Origin: CAZEDU01 sp964511185
GTDB lineage: Bacteria > Myxococcota > Myxococcia > Myxococcales > Myxococcaceae
Length of the DNA stretch: 37,189 bases
Assembly: GCA_964511185.1 (NCBI GenBank)
Contig: CAZEDU010000043.1
Coordinates: 1 to 37,189 of the forward strand
Reading direction: 5' to 3'
Below the pieces are notes generated by a model, which saw nothing but the letters and a program-made list of their open reading frames with translations, was not told the DNA's origin and did no database searches. The stretch's first letter is position 1. Every line of letters begins with the position of its first letter. The position numbers and the translations under genes were made by a program. Below, piece by piece: positions 14,340-22,859 of this stretch.

Positions 14340-15485
14340 CTAATCCCAGGGGCGCTTGCCGGCGTCGTACCAAGCGCGCAGCGTGCCGGCAGGCAGGCTC
14401 GTGCTGCCCGTCTTGTCGCCGTGCCCGGGGTCGATGTTGAACGGCGACTCCATTTGGCAGTCGAAGAAGCGAACGAAGGTGTCGGGCTCCGAGATGTTCG
14501 TGTACTCCGACCACGTCTTGTGCACCTGCGCGTTCTGGGTCGGCCCGGTCCACCCCTTGGCGAAGAAACCCTGCACTGGCCGCGGGGTACGGTCGGCCAT
14601 GACGTACGACTCCTCGAACCACAAGCCGTCCATTCCGCCGATTTGAATGGTGTCGACGTGGTTGCTCGAGCCCAACGGCTTGACCGCGCTGACGAAGACG
14701 GTGCGCCGCACGTACCAGTTGCGGGGTGAGAGCCCCGAGCTGTCGGCCTTGGTCTGAACGACGTCGGAGTCGACCGCCCTTCCTTTTCCGACGAGGCAGT
14801 CGACCATGCCCAGCGCCGCGAAGCTGTTGAGCGAGGAGGAGCCTGCGAAGGTGAGCGCGCGGAGGACGACCTTCGAGGTGCTCGAAGTCTGCAGGTAGTC
14901 AAGGGTCAGCGACCCGCCGGTGCCGTCGAGCTCGATGCCGCCGGCCAAGATGTAGAGCGCTTCGCTGCGAACGGTGGCGCCGGGGGCGACGGTGAACGTC
15001 ACCGGACGAGCCACCCACCGGTCGTCAGACTGCCCCGGCGCGGTCGGCAGGGTAAAGCCGACCACCTTGGCGGCGTCATAGGCGATGGGGGTCTCGTAGT
15101 GCCGGGGGTAGGTGCCGGCGGCCATCTCGATGACGGCGCCGGGCGAGGCCATCTCGTAGGCCTTCTTCACCGTTCTCCAGGGCTTCGTTTTCGAGCCGTC
15201 GCCGGTCGTGTCGTTGCCGGAAGGCGAGATGAAGTGCGTCGGAGCAGCTCGCGGCGGTGGGGCGCTCGGATTGTCGGGTCTCTGGTCGGGTGGCTCAGGC
15301 TCGATGGGCAGCTCTTCCATCGAGCTGGAACCATCATTCCCAGAGGGGCTGTCCACCACATCGACGACGTCGGGCTGCGCCTGGCCTCCCGTTGGCTCGA
15401 ACGGACCGCCTGGTAGGGCTTGACCATCGCACGCACCGCTCAGCGTTCCGAGAAGGAGTCCGGTGAGGGCGAGCTCAAGGCGCAT
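14340..15485 (-). CDS. Lipoprotein with DUF1565-like / parallel beta-helix domain
   Basis: A 381-residue exported protein. From ATG 15485 the signal peptide MRLELALTGLLLGTLSGAC suggests lipidation at C19 (SGAC, not a perfect lipobox); the frame is open to 15518 but those codons add nothing recognisable. A Pro/Glu/Asp/Ser-rich linker (~25-80) leads to a DUF1565-like start of a right-handed beta-helix (THFISPSGNDTTGDGS, then AAGTYP) and repeated short strands to the end. Such folds occur in polysaccharide lyases and surface proteins; no catalytic residues can be assigned. It lies upstream of the collagen-like gene on the same strand, so the two may be co-transcribed. Confidence 0.75.
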   Translation of the reverse strand: MRLELALTGLLLGTLSGACDGQALPGGPFEPTGGQAQPDVVDVVDSPSGNDGSSSMEELPIEPEPPDQRPDNPSAPPPRAAPTHFISPSGNDTTGDGSKTKPWRTVKKAYEMASPGAVIEMAAGTYPRHYETPIAYDAAKVVGFTLPTAPGQSDDRWVARPVTFTVAPGATVRSEALYILAGGIELDGTGGSLTLDYLQTSSTSKVVLRALTFAGSSSLNSFAALGMVDCLVGKGRAVDSDVVQTKADSSGLSPRNWYVRRTVFVSAVKPLGSSNHVDTIQIGGMDGLWFEESYVMADRTPRPVQGFFAKGWTGPTQNAQVHKTWSEYTNISEPDTFVRFFDCQMESPFNIDPGHGDKTGSTSLPAGTLRAWYDAGKRPWD

Positions 15486-15586
15486 GGTTGAAACCGTAGC
15501 AAGCGCAGGACCACACATAACTTGCCACTTTTAGTGGCGTCGATGTGCAAGCCATGCGCGCGGCGAGACACCACTGTGAACGGGAG

Positions 15587-17107
15587 TCACCACCTCTTCC
15601 TTCGAAGGAACAGCAAGAGGGCCAGCGCGAAGGCCATGGCCGCGCCTCCGCCCGAGCAACCGCACCCGACGCGCAGAAAGAGGGGCGGCCCCATGTCAGC
15701 CGGTACGGCGTCCAACGCGTCGTCGTTCGGAGCGATGTCGGTCGGCCCATCGATCGGTGGGCCTGCTGCTTCACCGGCATCGACACCTCCGTCGGCATCG
15801 ACGCCTCCGTCTTGGGTCTGACTTCCGCCGTCGGGCGGGAAGAACGTGACGATGAACGCCGGGCGCTCGACGACCACCCCGTGCTCGCGCGAGGTAACCG
15901 CGAAGCCGGCGGCGGCGGCGACGTTCTGCAGAATGAAGCCGTAGTTGGGCTTGGTTCCGTCGACCCAGTCCTGCACCAGCTGCACGCCCGTCGCGTTCAG
16001 GGGGGCGCTGACCGGCCCGAGGCTCGGCACCGTCAGCTGCCCCAGCGGAACGGTGAAGCGATCCGAGCCGCCTTGCGCGCCGGCGCTGCCCCAGGTGCCG
16101 CCATCGGCGTAGCGGAACCAGGTGGCGTCGGTCTCTGACCAATCTCGACGCACCTCGTACACGGGCGCGGTGCCGCCGGCGGTGTATTCGGAATAAAAGA
16201 CAAGGCCGGCGTCGACGACGCTCGAGCCTGCCGGTATGGCCGAGATGTCGAACGCGATGAGCGAGCTGATGGTGTTCGGGCTGTCGTTGCCGTCGACCTC
16301 GAGCCACGGCGTGTTCCAGTTCACTGTTCTGGGGTCAGGCCCATTGGCGATGAACAGGTCCGTCGACCCGGTGTACCCGGGGTCAGGTGAAACTCCGTTC
16401 TGGAACGTGACCGTGCTTCCGCCGTTGTAGGTGACGACGAGCCGTGGTCTTCGCGCGGTGTTGTTCGCGGCGGTCCCGTCGAGCGCGACGGGGTTCGCCG
16501 CGGACAGGTTGAAGAGCACGAAGCCCGCGTTGGTCGCTGGGTTCGACACCCAACCCTGCACGATGGCGACGCCGTCGGCATTGAGCGCGACTTGGTTCCA
16601 CCCGGTCGAGGGGCTGCTCAGCGTTCCCAACAGGCGGTCGTCGTGGTCGGTCCCCGAGCCTTGCGCGCCCCCTGACGTCCACGGTGAGCCGTTGGTGAAT
16701 TGATTCCACGTCGCCTGGAACGGGTTCCAGTCGCGGAGCAGGGCGTGGACCGCGAAGGAGTCGGCTGTCGCGCTGCGCCCCCAGAGGTCGACTCGCACGG
16801 CTTCGATGGTGTCGGTGGGGCCGAGGGTGGGCGATAGGTCCCACTTGATGAGACCCACCAGCGGCCAGGTCGCTCCGGCCAAATGCAGGGCCTTGTCGTA
16901 CGCGCCGAAATAGTTGTCGTTCGGATCCCAGTAGTGAAAGACGCTTCCACCGAAGACATGAAGCGGCTGGCCGACGATGACGTCTCGCGTCCCCTGATAC
17001 GCCGCCGTCGGTGACTCGCCATCGCGAAAGACGATCGTCTGCTGACTCCAGCCGGCGGTGGCCGCGAAGCAAGCCAAGAAAGTGAACGCGCGTGGGTCGA
17101 ACCGCAT
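15587..17107 (-). CDS. DNRLRE-domain surface protein with MYXO-CTERM-like sorting tail
   Basis: A 506-residue exported protein. The signal peptide (MRFDPRAFTFLACFAATAGW) is followed by two DNRLRE-type beta-sandwich domains, ~25-225 (TIVFRDGESP ... ALLRDWNPFQATWNQF ... VSNPATNAGFVLFN) and ~230-430 (TVTFQNGVSP ... EVRRDWSETDATWFRY ... PNYGFILQNV). Each carries the typical 'W....TWN/TWF' core and the G(F/Y)-L/I strand. An Asp/Gly-rich linker leads to VGCGCSGGG, a hydrophobic helix and RRKRW. This is the MYXO-CTERM arrangement, which in myxobacteria is known to be processed by myxosortase for cell-surface attachment. Role probably adhesive or structural; no enzymatic motif seen. Confidence 0.85.
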   Translation of the reverse strand: MRFDPRAFTFLACFAATAGWSQQTIVFRDGESPTAAYQGTRDVIVGQPLHVFGGSVFHYWDPNDNYFGAYDKALHLAGATWPLVGLIKWDLSPTLGPTDTIEAVRVDLWGRSATADSFAVHALLRDWNPFQATWNQFTNGSPWTSGGAQGSGTDHDDRLLGTLSSPSTGWNQVALNADGVAIVQGWVSNPATNAGFVLFNLSAANPVALDGTAANNTARRPRLVVTYNGGSTVTFQNGVSPDPGYTGSTDLFIANGPDPRTVNWNTPWLEVDGNDSPNTISSLIAFDISAIPAGSSVVDAGLVFYSEYTAGGTAPVYEVRRDWSETDATWFRYADGGTWGSAGAQGGSDRFTVPLGQLTVPSLGPVSAPLNATGVQLVQDWVDGTKPNYGFILQNVAAAAGFAVTSREHGVVVERPAFIVTFFPPDGGSQTQDGGVDADGGVDAGEAAGPPIDGPTDIAPNDDALDAVPADMGPPLFLRVGCGCSGGGAAMAFALALLLFLRRKRW

Positions 17108-17140
17108 CGAGGTGCTGTCAGATTAACGAAGAAAGGGAGA

Positions 17141-17194
17141 GGCCTTTGATGGAATCACCAGGTTGACACCCCGGGTGCATGACGATCAAAGGCC
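17141..17194. promoter_or_regulatory. Perfect 10-bp inverted repeat between divergent genes
   Basis: GGCCTTTGAT (17141-17150) and ATCAAAGGCC (17185-17194) are exact reverse complements 34 nt apart, in the 192-bp gap between the DNRLRE gene (minus) and the DHH gene (plus). A TTGACA (17163-17168) lies between the arms and could be a -35 box, but no good -10 follows at 17 nt. An operator for a dimeric regulator or a looped site is possible; I cannot assign the regulator. Confidence 0.45.
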
Positions 17195-17299
17195 GGACCG
17201 ATCCGCCCTGTGACACCGCGCGTCGCGCTCCCAAACGTCAGTGAGACCTGCTAGTCGATCGCCCCCGCAACTCGCCGCGCGCAGCGAAGGAGACCCGCC

Positions 17300-18259
17300 G
17301 TGAAGATTCAAGTGCTCTTCCACGACAACTGCTTCGACGGCGCCGCCAGCGCGGCGGTCTTCTCCCGCTTCTATCGAGAAAAGATCAACCCGAAGGCCGA
17401 GCACGGGTACCAGGGCCTGGCGCACCAGGCGGGCGGCGCCCCCATCGATCCCTCGGTCTTCACCGGCGACGAGAACGCCATCGTCGACTTCCGCTACTCG
17501 CAGGATCCGCGGCTCACCTGGTGGTTCGACCACCACATCTCGGCGTTTCAGCAGCCCGGCGACGAGGCGCACTTCAAGGCGGACCAGAGCGGCAAGAAGT
17601 TCCACGACCCCAAGCGCAAGAGCTGCACGCTCTTCATCGCCGACGTGTGTCGCGAGCGCTTCGGGTTCGACCCCGCGCCGATGCGCGAGCTGCTCGACTG
17701 GGCGGAGCTGATCGACGGCGCCCAGTTCAAGTCGCCGCAGATGGCGGTCGAGCTGAAGGAGCCCGCGCTCCAGCTGATGACGGTGCTCGAGGCGAACAAA
17801 GAGCCCGCCTTCATTCCCAGCATCATCGAGTCGATGCAGCAGATCCCGCTGTCGCAGGTCGCCGCGCGCGCGGACGTGCAAAGTGCTTTCAAGCCCTTGT
17901 GGGAGCGCCACCAGAAGTCGATTGACGTCGTCCGCAAGAAGGTGCACTTCGACCGCGACGTCGTCTTCTTCGATGTCGCCGACGAGGGGTATGACAGCTT
18001 GAACAAGTTCATCTCGTACTACCTGTACCCGGACGCGCGTTACACCGTCTGGGTGGGCGGCAGCGACAAGCGGTCCAAGGTCTCCATCGGCTCGAACCCC
18101 TGGCGGCCCGAGACGCGCAAGCACGACCTGGCGAAGATCGCCGAGCGCTACGGCGGCGGCGGACACCCGGTGGTCGCGGCGGTGAGCTTCCCGTCCAACG
18201 CGCTCGCCCAAGCGCGCAGCGCGGCGCAGGAGATCTTGAGCGAGCTGCGGTCGGTCTAG
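17300..18259 (+). CDS. DHH/DHHA1-family phosphoesterase
   Basis: A 319-residue cytoplasmic protein. DHH phosphoesterases are Mn/Mg-dependent hydrolases of phosphodiesters or pyrophosphates (nanoRNase NrnA, RecJ, exopolyphosphatase and cyclic-dinucleotide types). The metal motifs are present: FHDNCFDGAASAA near the N-terminus, VDFRYS (~62-67), WFDHHISAF (DHH core, ~75-83), and the DHHA1 substrate loop YGGGGHPVVAAVSF near the C-terminus. The start is GTG at 17300 with GAAGGAG 7 nt upstream. The spacing between motifs does not let me choose between nanoRNase and other subtypes. A DUF4388 gene follows after 4 nt, so they likely form an operon. Confidence 0.88.
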   Translation: MKIQVLFHDNCFDGAASAAVFSRFYREKINPKAEHGYQGLAHQAGGAPIDPSVFTGDENAIVDFRYSQDPRLTWWFDHHISAFQQPGDEAHFKADQSGKKFHDPKRKSCTLFIADVCRERFGFDPAPMRELLDWAELIDGAQFKSPQMAVELKEPALQLMTVLEANKEPAFIPSIIESMQQIPLSQVAARADVQSAFKPLWERHQKSIDVVRKKVHFDRDVVFFDVADEGYDSLNKFISYYLYPDARYTVWVGGSDKRSKVSIGSNPWRPETRKHDLAKIAERYGGGGHPVVAAVSFPSNALAQARSAAQEILSELRSV

Positions 18260-18263
18260 CGCC

Positions 18264-19370
18264 ATGCAACGCTTTCACGGAAGCCTGGCCCATTACCGCT
18301 TGCCGCTGGTGGTGCCCGCGTTGTTCCAGTCGGGCGACGCGCAGGGTGTGCTCAAGGTGCGGCGCGGCCCGGTGCAGCGCGAGTTCTTCCTCGCCGGCGG
18401 GAAGCTGGTCGCCGAGTCGTCGAATGATCCGCGCGAGCACCTGGCGCAGGCGCTGGTCGACGCGCGCGTGCTCGAGGCGCGCGCCGCGGTGGCCGCGTTC
18501 GAGCGCGCCAAGTCGCAAGGCATGGTGCTCGGCGCGTTCCTGGTCAAGGCCGGCGTGGTGCCGGTGCCGCTCTTGCGCGAGGTGCTCACGCAGAAGGCGC
18601 GCGACGGGTACTGCGACTGCTACGGCTGGGAGTCGGGAGAGCTGGAGTGGCAGCCCGGCGCCGGCGCCCCCCATGGCCTCGAGCTGACGCTCAAGCTGGC
18701 GCTCTTGCACGAGGACGCGGTCGCGCTCTGGAAAGAGTGGCGCGGCTTCCGCGAGTTGTTCCCCAACCCGTCGACGCACTTCCGGGTGAAGCCCGGCTGC
18801 GAGGCGGAGTGCAACCCCGAGGAGCTCGCGTTCATTCAGTGGGCCGAGGCGGGCGCGACGATGCAGGAGCTGATCGGCGCGCACGCGCACGCCATCGCCG
18901 CGGCGCGCGTGCTCATGCACCTGCACCGCCGCGGCGTGCTCGTGCCGCGCGACCACAAGGAAGACGCCGCGCGCGAGCTCGCCCTGCTGGTCGAGACCGC
19001 CCGGCGGCTCATCGCCGAAGGCCAGTACGAGCGCGCCGCGACCTTGGCCGCCAAGGCGCTGGAGAGCTCGCCGGTGCCCGAGGCGCAGGCGCTCTACGAA
19101 GAGGCCGAGGAGAAGCTGCGCGAGCTGGTGGCCGAGGAGCTCAAGACCTTCGGCGCCGAGCTCGACGTCCAGCCGCTCGAAGGCCCCACACCCGAGCCGC
19201 TCACCAGCGCGGACCTCTTCCTGCACGCGCAGCTGACACACGCCGCGCGCGTCACCGACGTGCTCGGCAACCCCAGCGACTGGGACCTCCAGGCGTACCA
19301 GTCGTTCAAGCGGTTGATGCAGGCGGGCCTGCTCAAGCCGCGGGGGCCGTTCACGCCCGGGTTGCATTAG
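18264..19370 (+). CDS. DUF4388 (PATAN-type) domain protein
   Basis: A 368-residue cytoplasmic protein. The first ~150 residues match the DUF4388/PATAN pattern: GSLAHYRLPLVVPALFQSG, GVLKVRRG, EFFLAGGKLVAE, then helices to a WESGELEWQPG ending. In myxobacteria and cyanobacteria such domains occur in regulators linked to two-component and gliding/GTPase systems. A helical C-terminal half (ETARRLIAEGQYERAATLAA) suggests TPR-like packing. No receiver or DNA-binding domain is seen. It lies 4 nt after the DHH gene. Confidence 0.78.
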   Translation: MQRFHGSLAHYRLPLVVPALFQSGDAQGVLKVRRGPVQREFFLAGGKLVAESSNDPREHLAQALVDARVLEARAAVAAFERAKSQGMVLGAFLVKAGVVPVPLLREVLTQKARDGYCDCYGWESGELEWQPGAGAPHGLELTLKLALLHEDAVALWKEWRGFRELFPNPSTHFRVKPGCEAECNPEELAFIQWAEAGATMQELIGAHAHAIAAARVLMHLHRRGVLVPRDHKEDAARELALLVETARRLIAEGQYERAATLAAKALESSPVPEAQALYEEAEEKLRELVAEELKTFGAELDVQPLEGPTPEPLTSADLFLHAQLTHAARVTDVLGNPSDWDLQAYQSFKRLMQAGLLKPRGPFTPGLH

Positions 19371-19379
19371 CGGACCGCT

Positions 19380-19631
19380 TCAGCGGCAGTCCTGAAAGCG
19401 CTCGTTGCATGCCCGGGTGCAGCTGGCCTTGTCCGCCATCGGCTCGTTCCAGCGGTTCACCGGCGGCGGATTGCCGGGCCGCGCTTCAGGCGGAGCGCGC
19501 ATGGACGACTTGTCGCAGCTCGACAGGCACGCGTTGTACTCGCGGCGGCAGCCGTCGCTCATGGTCTGGGTGTTGAGCGGCGCGCACGAGACGAGCGCGA
19601 CCGCGGCCAGGGGCGCGAAGGGCCTTCTCAT
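19380..19631 (-). CDS. Small Cys-rich lipoprotein
   Basis: An 83-residue lipoprotein: MRRPFAPLAAVALVSC is a short signal peptide ending in an LVSC lipobox (C16). The mature part has six Cys in a CRREYNACLSSC ... CTRACNERFQDC pattern, suggesting three disulfides in the periplasm. Function unknown. Its ATG overlaps the stop of the upstream coiled-coil gene (ATGA, 19628-19631), so the two are translationally coupled. It converges on the DUF4388 gene. Confidence 0.75.
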   Translation of the reverse strand: MRRPFAPLAAVALVSCAPLNTQTMSDGCRREYNACLSSCDKSSMRAPPEARPGNPPPVNRWNEPMADKASCTRACNERFQDCR

Positions 19632-20041
19632 CGCTTCTTCGCCGGGGGTTTGCTGGGCTTGGCGGGCGGGTTCCGCGGCAATGGGACCTTCGCTTGGCTG
19701 AGCAGGGCGTTTTTGTTTTTGATCTCTTCCTCGAGCGCGTCGACTTTCGCCTCGAGCTCCGCCTTCTCCTGCTCCAGCTTGGTGATGCGCTCCTCCAGGG
19801 CGACCCGGGCCGCCTCGCCGCCTTGCGCCTTCGCGCTCACCTCGTCGGCCTGCTTGAGCGCTGCGGCGGTGCGGCCGCGCTCCTGCTCGAGCAGCCCGTG
19901 GCCGAAGTAGAAGCCGGTGGCGGCGGCGGTGAGGGCCATCACCAAGAGGACCCAGGGGAAGATCGCTCCCGAGCCGGGGGCGGCGAGGGCGGTCATGGGG
20001 ACTTTCACCATCTCGGTGGCGGAGTGGTCGCGGTTGGCCAT
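19628..20041 (-). CDS. Single-pass membrane protein with coiled coil
   Basis: A 137-residue protein starting at ATG 20041 (MANRDHSATEMVKVPMTAL...). One transmembrane helix (~29-50, FPWVLLVMALTAAATGFYFG) is followed by a long heptad-type coiled coil (~55-120, ALEERITKLEQEKAELEAKV) and a Pro/Lys-rich tail (PPAKPSKPPAKKR). The topology is probably N-terminus in, coil in the periplasm, or the reverse. I recognise no family. It is divergent from ftsE across 81 bp and coupled to the Cys-rich lipoprotein, so a cell-envelope role is likely. Confidence 0.72.
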   Translation of the reverse strand: MANRDHSATEMVKVPMTALAAPGSGAIFPWVLLVMALTAAATGFYFGHGLLEQERGRTAAALKQADEVSAKAQGGEAARVALEERITKLEQEKAELEAKVDALEEEIKNKNALLSQAKVPLPRNPPAKPSKPPAKKR

Positions 20042-20122
20042 GGGTGTTGTGGCCCAGTTTAGGGCAAAATCGGCGCCGTGCCCCCGCCGCCGGTGACGAG
20101 CGGGCGAGAAGGCCTCTCGCCC

Positions 20123-20821
20123 ATGATTCAGCTCTTCCACGTGTTCAAGTCGTACCCGGGCGACCCGCCGGTGCTGCACGACGTGAATCTGCAGATCGGC
20201 AAGAGCGAGTTCGTCTTCCTCACCGGCCCGTCCGGGGCGGGGAAGAGCACGCTGCTCAAGCTCATCTTCGCCGCCGAGCCGGCGACCAAGGGCCAGGTGC
20301 TGGTCGCCGGGCGCAACATCGCCCGCATCCGCGAGTCGTCCATCCCTTACCTGCGGCGCAACATCGGGGTGGTGTTCCAGGACTTCAAGCTGCTCCCGCA
20401 CCGCAGCGTCGCCGACAACGTCGCGTTCACACTCGACGTCATCGGCGTGCCGCGCGGCGAGGCGCGCGCGAAGGTCAACCGCATGCTCAAGTTGGTGGGG
20501 CTCGAGCACAAGGCCGACCAGCTGCCGATGAAGCTGTCGGGCGGCGAGCAGCAGCGCGTGGTCATCGCCCGGGCGCTGGTCAACGACCCGACCATCCTGC
20601 TCGCCGACGAGCCGACGGGGAACTTGGACCCGCAGCTCACGCTCGAGATCATGGACCTGCTCTGCGAGGTGAACGTGCGCGGCACCACCGTCGTGGTCGC
20701 CACCCACGACGCCTCGCTCATCGCCCGCTACGACAAGCGCACGGTGCGGCTCGAGCGCGGCACCATCGTGGCGGACCAGGACGGTCAGAAGGCCGCCCTT
20801 CGCATGGCCAGCGGCGAATGA
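20123..20821 (+). CDS. ftsE: Cell-division ATP-binding protein FtsE
   Basis: A 232-residue ABC ATPase. FtsE with FtsX forms a complex that couples ATP hydrolysis in the cytoplasm to activation of a periplasmic murein hydrolase system at the septum. All motifs are there: Walker A GPSGAGKST, Q-loop VVFQDFKLLP, signature LSGGEQQR, Walker B ILLADEPTGNLD, H-loop VVATHD. I chose ATG 20123 (MIQLFHVFKSY) because it matches the family's usual N-terminus; an in-frame upstream start at 20078 adds 15 unlikely residues. It overlaps ftsX by ATGA (20818-20821), followed by envC in the same operon. Confidence 0.95.
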   Translation: MIQLFHVFKSYPGDPPVLHDVNLQIGKSEFVFLTGPSGAGKSTLLKLIFAAEPATKGQVLVAGRNIARIRESSIPYLRRNIGVVFQDFKLLPHRSVADNVAFTLDVIGVPRGEARAKVNRMLKLVGLEHKADQLPMKLSGGEQQRVVIARALVNDPTILLADEPTGNLDPQLTLEIMDLLCEVNVRGTTVVVATHDASLIARYDKRTVRLERGTIVADQDGQKAALRMASGE

Positions 20822-21720
20822 GCGCGATCGCCAAGACCCTCTACTTCGTTCGGTCGGCTGGGCAGGGCATCCGCCACACCCCGTTCGTGCACGCGGTGGC
20901 CATCAGCACCATCGCCATCGCGCTCTTCACCGTGGGGCTGGCGCGGGGGGGCGCGCAGCTGCTCGACGGCATGCTCGCCACCTTGAGCAGCGAGGTCGAG
21001 CTGACGGTCTACCTGAAGCCCGAGGCCACGCCCGAGGAGCGCGAGGCGCTGCGCAGCGCGCTCGCCGCGCAGACCGGCGGGCCCGCGTTGCACGTGCCCC
21101 CCGACGTGGCGCTCGCGCGGCTGAAGGAAAGCCTGGGCGACCTGGGCAGCGCGCTGGACGACCTGCCGAACAGCCCGCTCCCGCACTCGCTCGAGGTGCG
21201 CATCCCGCCCGAGCGGCTGGACGTGCCGGCGCTCGAGGCGCTCGCGCAAAAGACCCGCGCGCTGCCGCACGTCGAGGCGGTCGACTACGGCGCCGAGGCG
21301 GTCGAGCGGCTCTCGGCGCTCGCGCGCGCGGTGAGGTGGGGGAGCCTCTTCGCCCTCGTCGTCGCCGGCGCGGCGACCCTCTTCATCGTCGCCGCGACGC
21401 TCCAGCTCGCCATCTACGCGCGGCGCGCGGAGATCGAGATTCAAAAGCTCGTCGGCGCCACCAACCGCTTCGTCAAGGTGCCGTTCCTGCTCGAAGGGCT
21501 GTTCCAAGGCCTGTTGGGTGCGGGCGTGGCGCTGCTCGCGCTGTGGGCGCTGACCGAGGTCGCTGGCCCGCGCGCCGCCGCGCTGTGGCGGTTCTTCGCA
21601 GGGGAGGACGGCCGGGCGCACCTGTTGACCCCCAGGCTCCTCGCCGAGCTCGTCGGCACCGGGGCGCTGTTGGGCTTGGGCGGCAGCTTCGTCGCGGTGG
21701 GGCGCTTCCTCCGGATATGA
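20818..21720 (+). CDS. ftsX: Cell-division membrane protein FtsX
   Basis: A 300-residue four-helix membrane protein, the permease-like partner of FtsE. A first transmembrane segment (~22-43, VHAVAISTIAIALFTVGLA) precedes a large extracytoplasmic domain (~50-160, EVELTVYLKPEATPEER) that in other bacteria binds the amidase activator. Three helices follow (~170-195, ~225-250 and ~270-292) with the conserved cytoplasmic loop EIEIQKLVGATNRFVKVPFL. It starts inside the ftsE stop and its TGA overlaps the envC ATG (21717-21720), so all three genes are translationally linked. Confidence 0.93.
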   Translation: MSAIAKTLYFVRSAGQGIRHTPFVHAVAISTIAIALFTVGLARGGAQLLDGMLATLSSEVELTVYLKPEATPEEREALRSALAAQTGGPALHVPPDVALARLKESLGDLGSALDDLPNSPLPHSLEVRIPPERLDVPALEALAQKTRALPHVEAVDYGAEAVERLSALARAVRWGSLFALVVAGAATLFIVAATLQLAIYARRAEIEIQKLVGATNRFVKVPFLLEGLFQGLLGAGVALLALWALTEVAGPRAAALWRFFAGEDGRAHLLTPRLLAELVGTGALLGLGGSFVAVGRFLRI

Positions 21721-22859
21721 GCGCGCGTCGGTCTCTCTGGGCGCTGGTCGCCGCCGTGTGCGTCGCCGCCGCCGCGGGCGCGGTCCGGGCCGAGTCTCCT
21801 GAGGAAGAGCAGGTCCGCGTGCGCGAGCGGCTCGAGGCCGAGCGCGAGGCCTTGTCCGCGCTCAAGGCGCAGAAGACCGACGTGCTCACGCTCCTCGATG
21901 CGTTCGAGCGGCTCTCCCGGGAGTCGCGGGCGCTTTTCCAGCGGCTCGAAGGCCAGCACCGCGCGCTCGAGGCGAGCCTGACGCTGGCCAAGCGGCTCGA
22001 CGACTTGGCGCAGCGGGCGCATCAGCGGGAGCTCGAGCGGCTCGCGCCGCGGCTCCGCGCGATGTACCGCGCGCAGAAGCAGGACCGGCTGAGCGCGCTC
22101 GCCGGTGCCGACGACTTCGCGCAGATGGTCAAGCGCACGCAGGCGCTCGAGCTGCTCGTCGAGCAAGACGCGGCGGCGCTGGCGCGCGTCCGGGGGCTCG
22201 CGCGCGCCTCCGAGCGCAGCGCGGCGGAGCTGGGCCGGCTGGATGCGTTCGCCCAGGCGCGCCTGGCGATGCTGCGCGAGGAGGGCGCGCTCGCCAAGCT
22301 GCGGCAGGCGGCGTTCGTCGATCTGCTCCACGTGGTGCAGGCGGAGGCCTCGCAGTCGGAGCGGCTGATCAAAGAGCTCGAGCGCGCCGACCGCCAGCTG
22401 CAGGCGCTGGTCGCTGATCTGCACAGCGCGATTCCGCACAGCGGCTTTCGCGCCAAGCGCGGCCGGCTCGTCTACCCCACGCGCGGCATGCTCGAGGTCC
22501 GCTTCGGCAAGGTGGTGAACCCCAAGTTCAACACCGTCACCGTGCAGAAGGGCATCGACCTGCGCGCGCCGGCGGGCACCCCGGTGGTCTCGGTCGCGCC
22601 CGGCACCGTGGCCTATGCGGGCTGGCTCAAAGGGTACGGGAACCTGGTCATCGTCGACCACGGCGGCGGCTACCACTCGCTGATGGCCCACTTGTCTGAA
22701 GTCCAGGTGGAGCCCGGCAACGAGGTGGAGGAAGAAGAGGTCATCGGCGCGGTGGGCGACACCGGCAGCTTGAAGGGCGCCTACCTGTACTTCGAGATTC
22801 GCCACAAGGGCGAGGCCATCGACCCGCTGCCGTGGCTCGACCCCTCGGCGGCGCCCTGA
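21717..22859 (+). CDS. envC: EnvC-like murein hydrolase activator (degenerate LytM/M23 domain)
   Basis: A 380-residue exported protein with a signal peptide (MSARRSLWALVAAVCVAAAA...), a long coiled coil (~30-240) and a C-terminal LytM fold (~255-380: KGIDLRAPAGTPV, YGNLVIVDHGGGYHSLMAHL, VGDTGSLKGAYLYFEIRHKG). Active M23 peptidases need HxxxD and HxH zinc ligands. Here the first His position is Gln (VQKGIDL) and the HxH site is YLY, as in EnvC, whose ending SLYFEIRRQG is very similar. So it should activate cell-wall amidases rather than cut peptidoglycan. Directly coupled to ftsEX, which supports the FtsEX-EnvC assignment. Confidence 0.9.
   Translation: MSARRSLWALVAAVCVAAAAGAVRAESPEEEQVRVRERLEAEREALSALKAQKTDVLTLLDAFERLSRESRALFQRLEGQHRALEASLTLAKRLDDLAQRAHQRELERLAPRLRAMYRAQKQDRLSALAGADDFAQMVKRTQALELLVEQDAAALARVRGLARASERSAAELGRLDAFAQARLAMLREEGALAKLRQAAFVDLLHVVQAEASQSERLIKELERADRQLQALVADLHSAIPHSGFRAKRGRLVYPTRGMLEVRFGKVVNPKFNTVTVQKGIDLRAPAGTPVVSVAPGTVAYAGWLKGYGNLVIVDHGGGYHSLMAHLSEVQVEPGNEVEEEEVIGAVGDTGSLKGAYLYFEIRHKGEAIDPLPWLDPSAAP

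Noticed and set aside
19372..19392. A short hairpin (GGACCGC TTCA GCGGCAGTCC) between the convergent DUF4388 and Cys-rich lipoprotein genes as a terminator
   Set aside because: The stem is only 4 bp plus a bulged extension, it overlaps codons of the lipoprotein gene, and there is no U-run.
20047..20070. TTGTGG and CAAAAT as a promoter for ftsE
   Set aside because: The spacing is only 12 nt, too short for a standard sigma-70 promoter.
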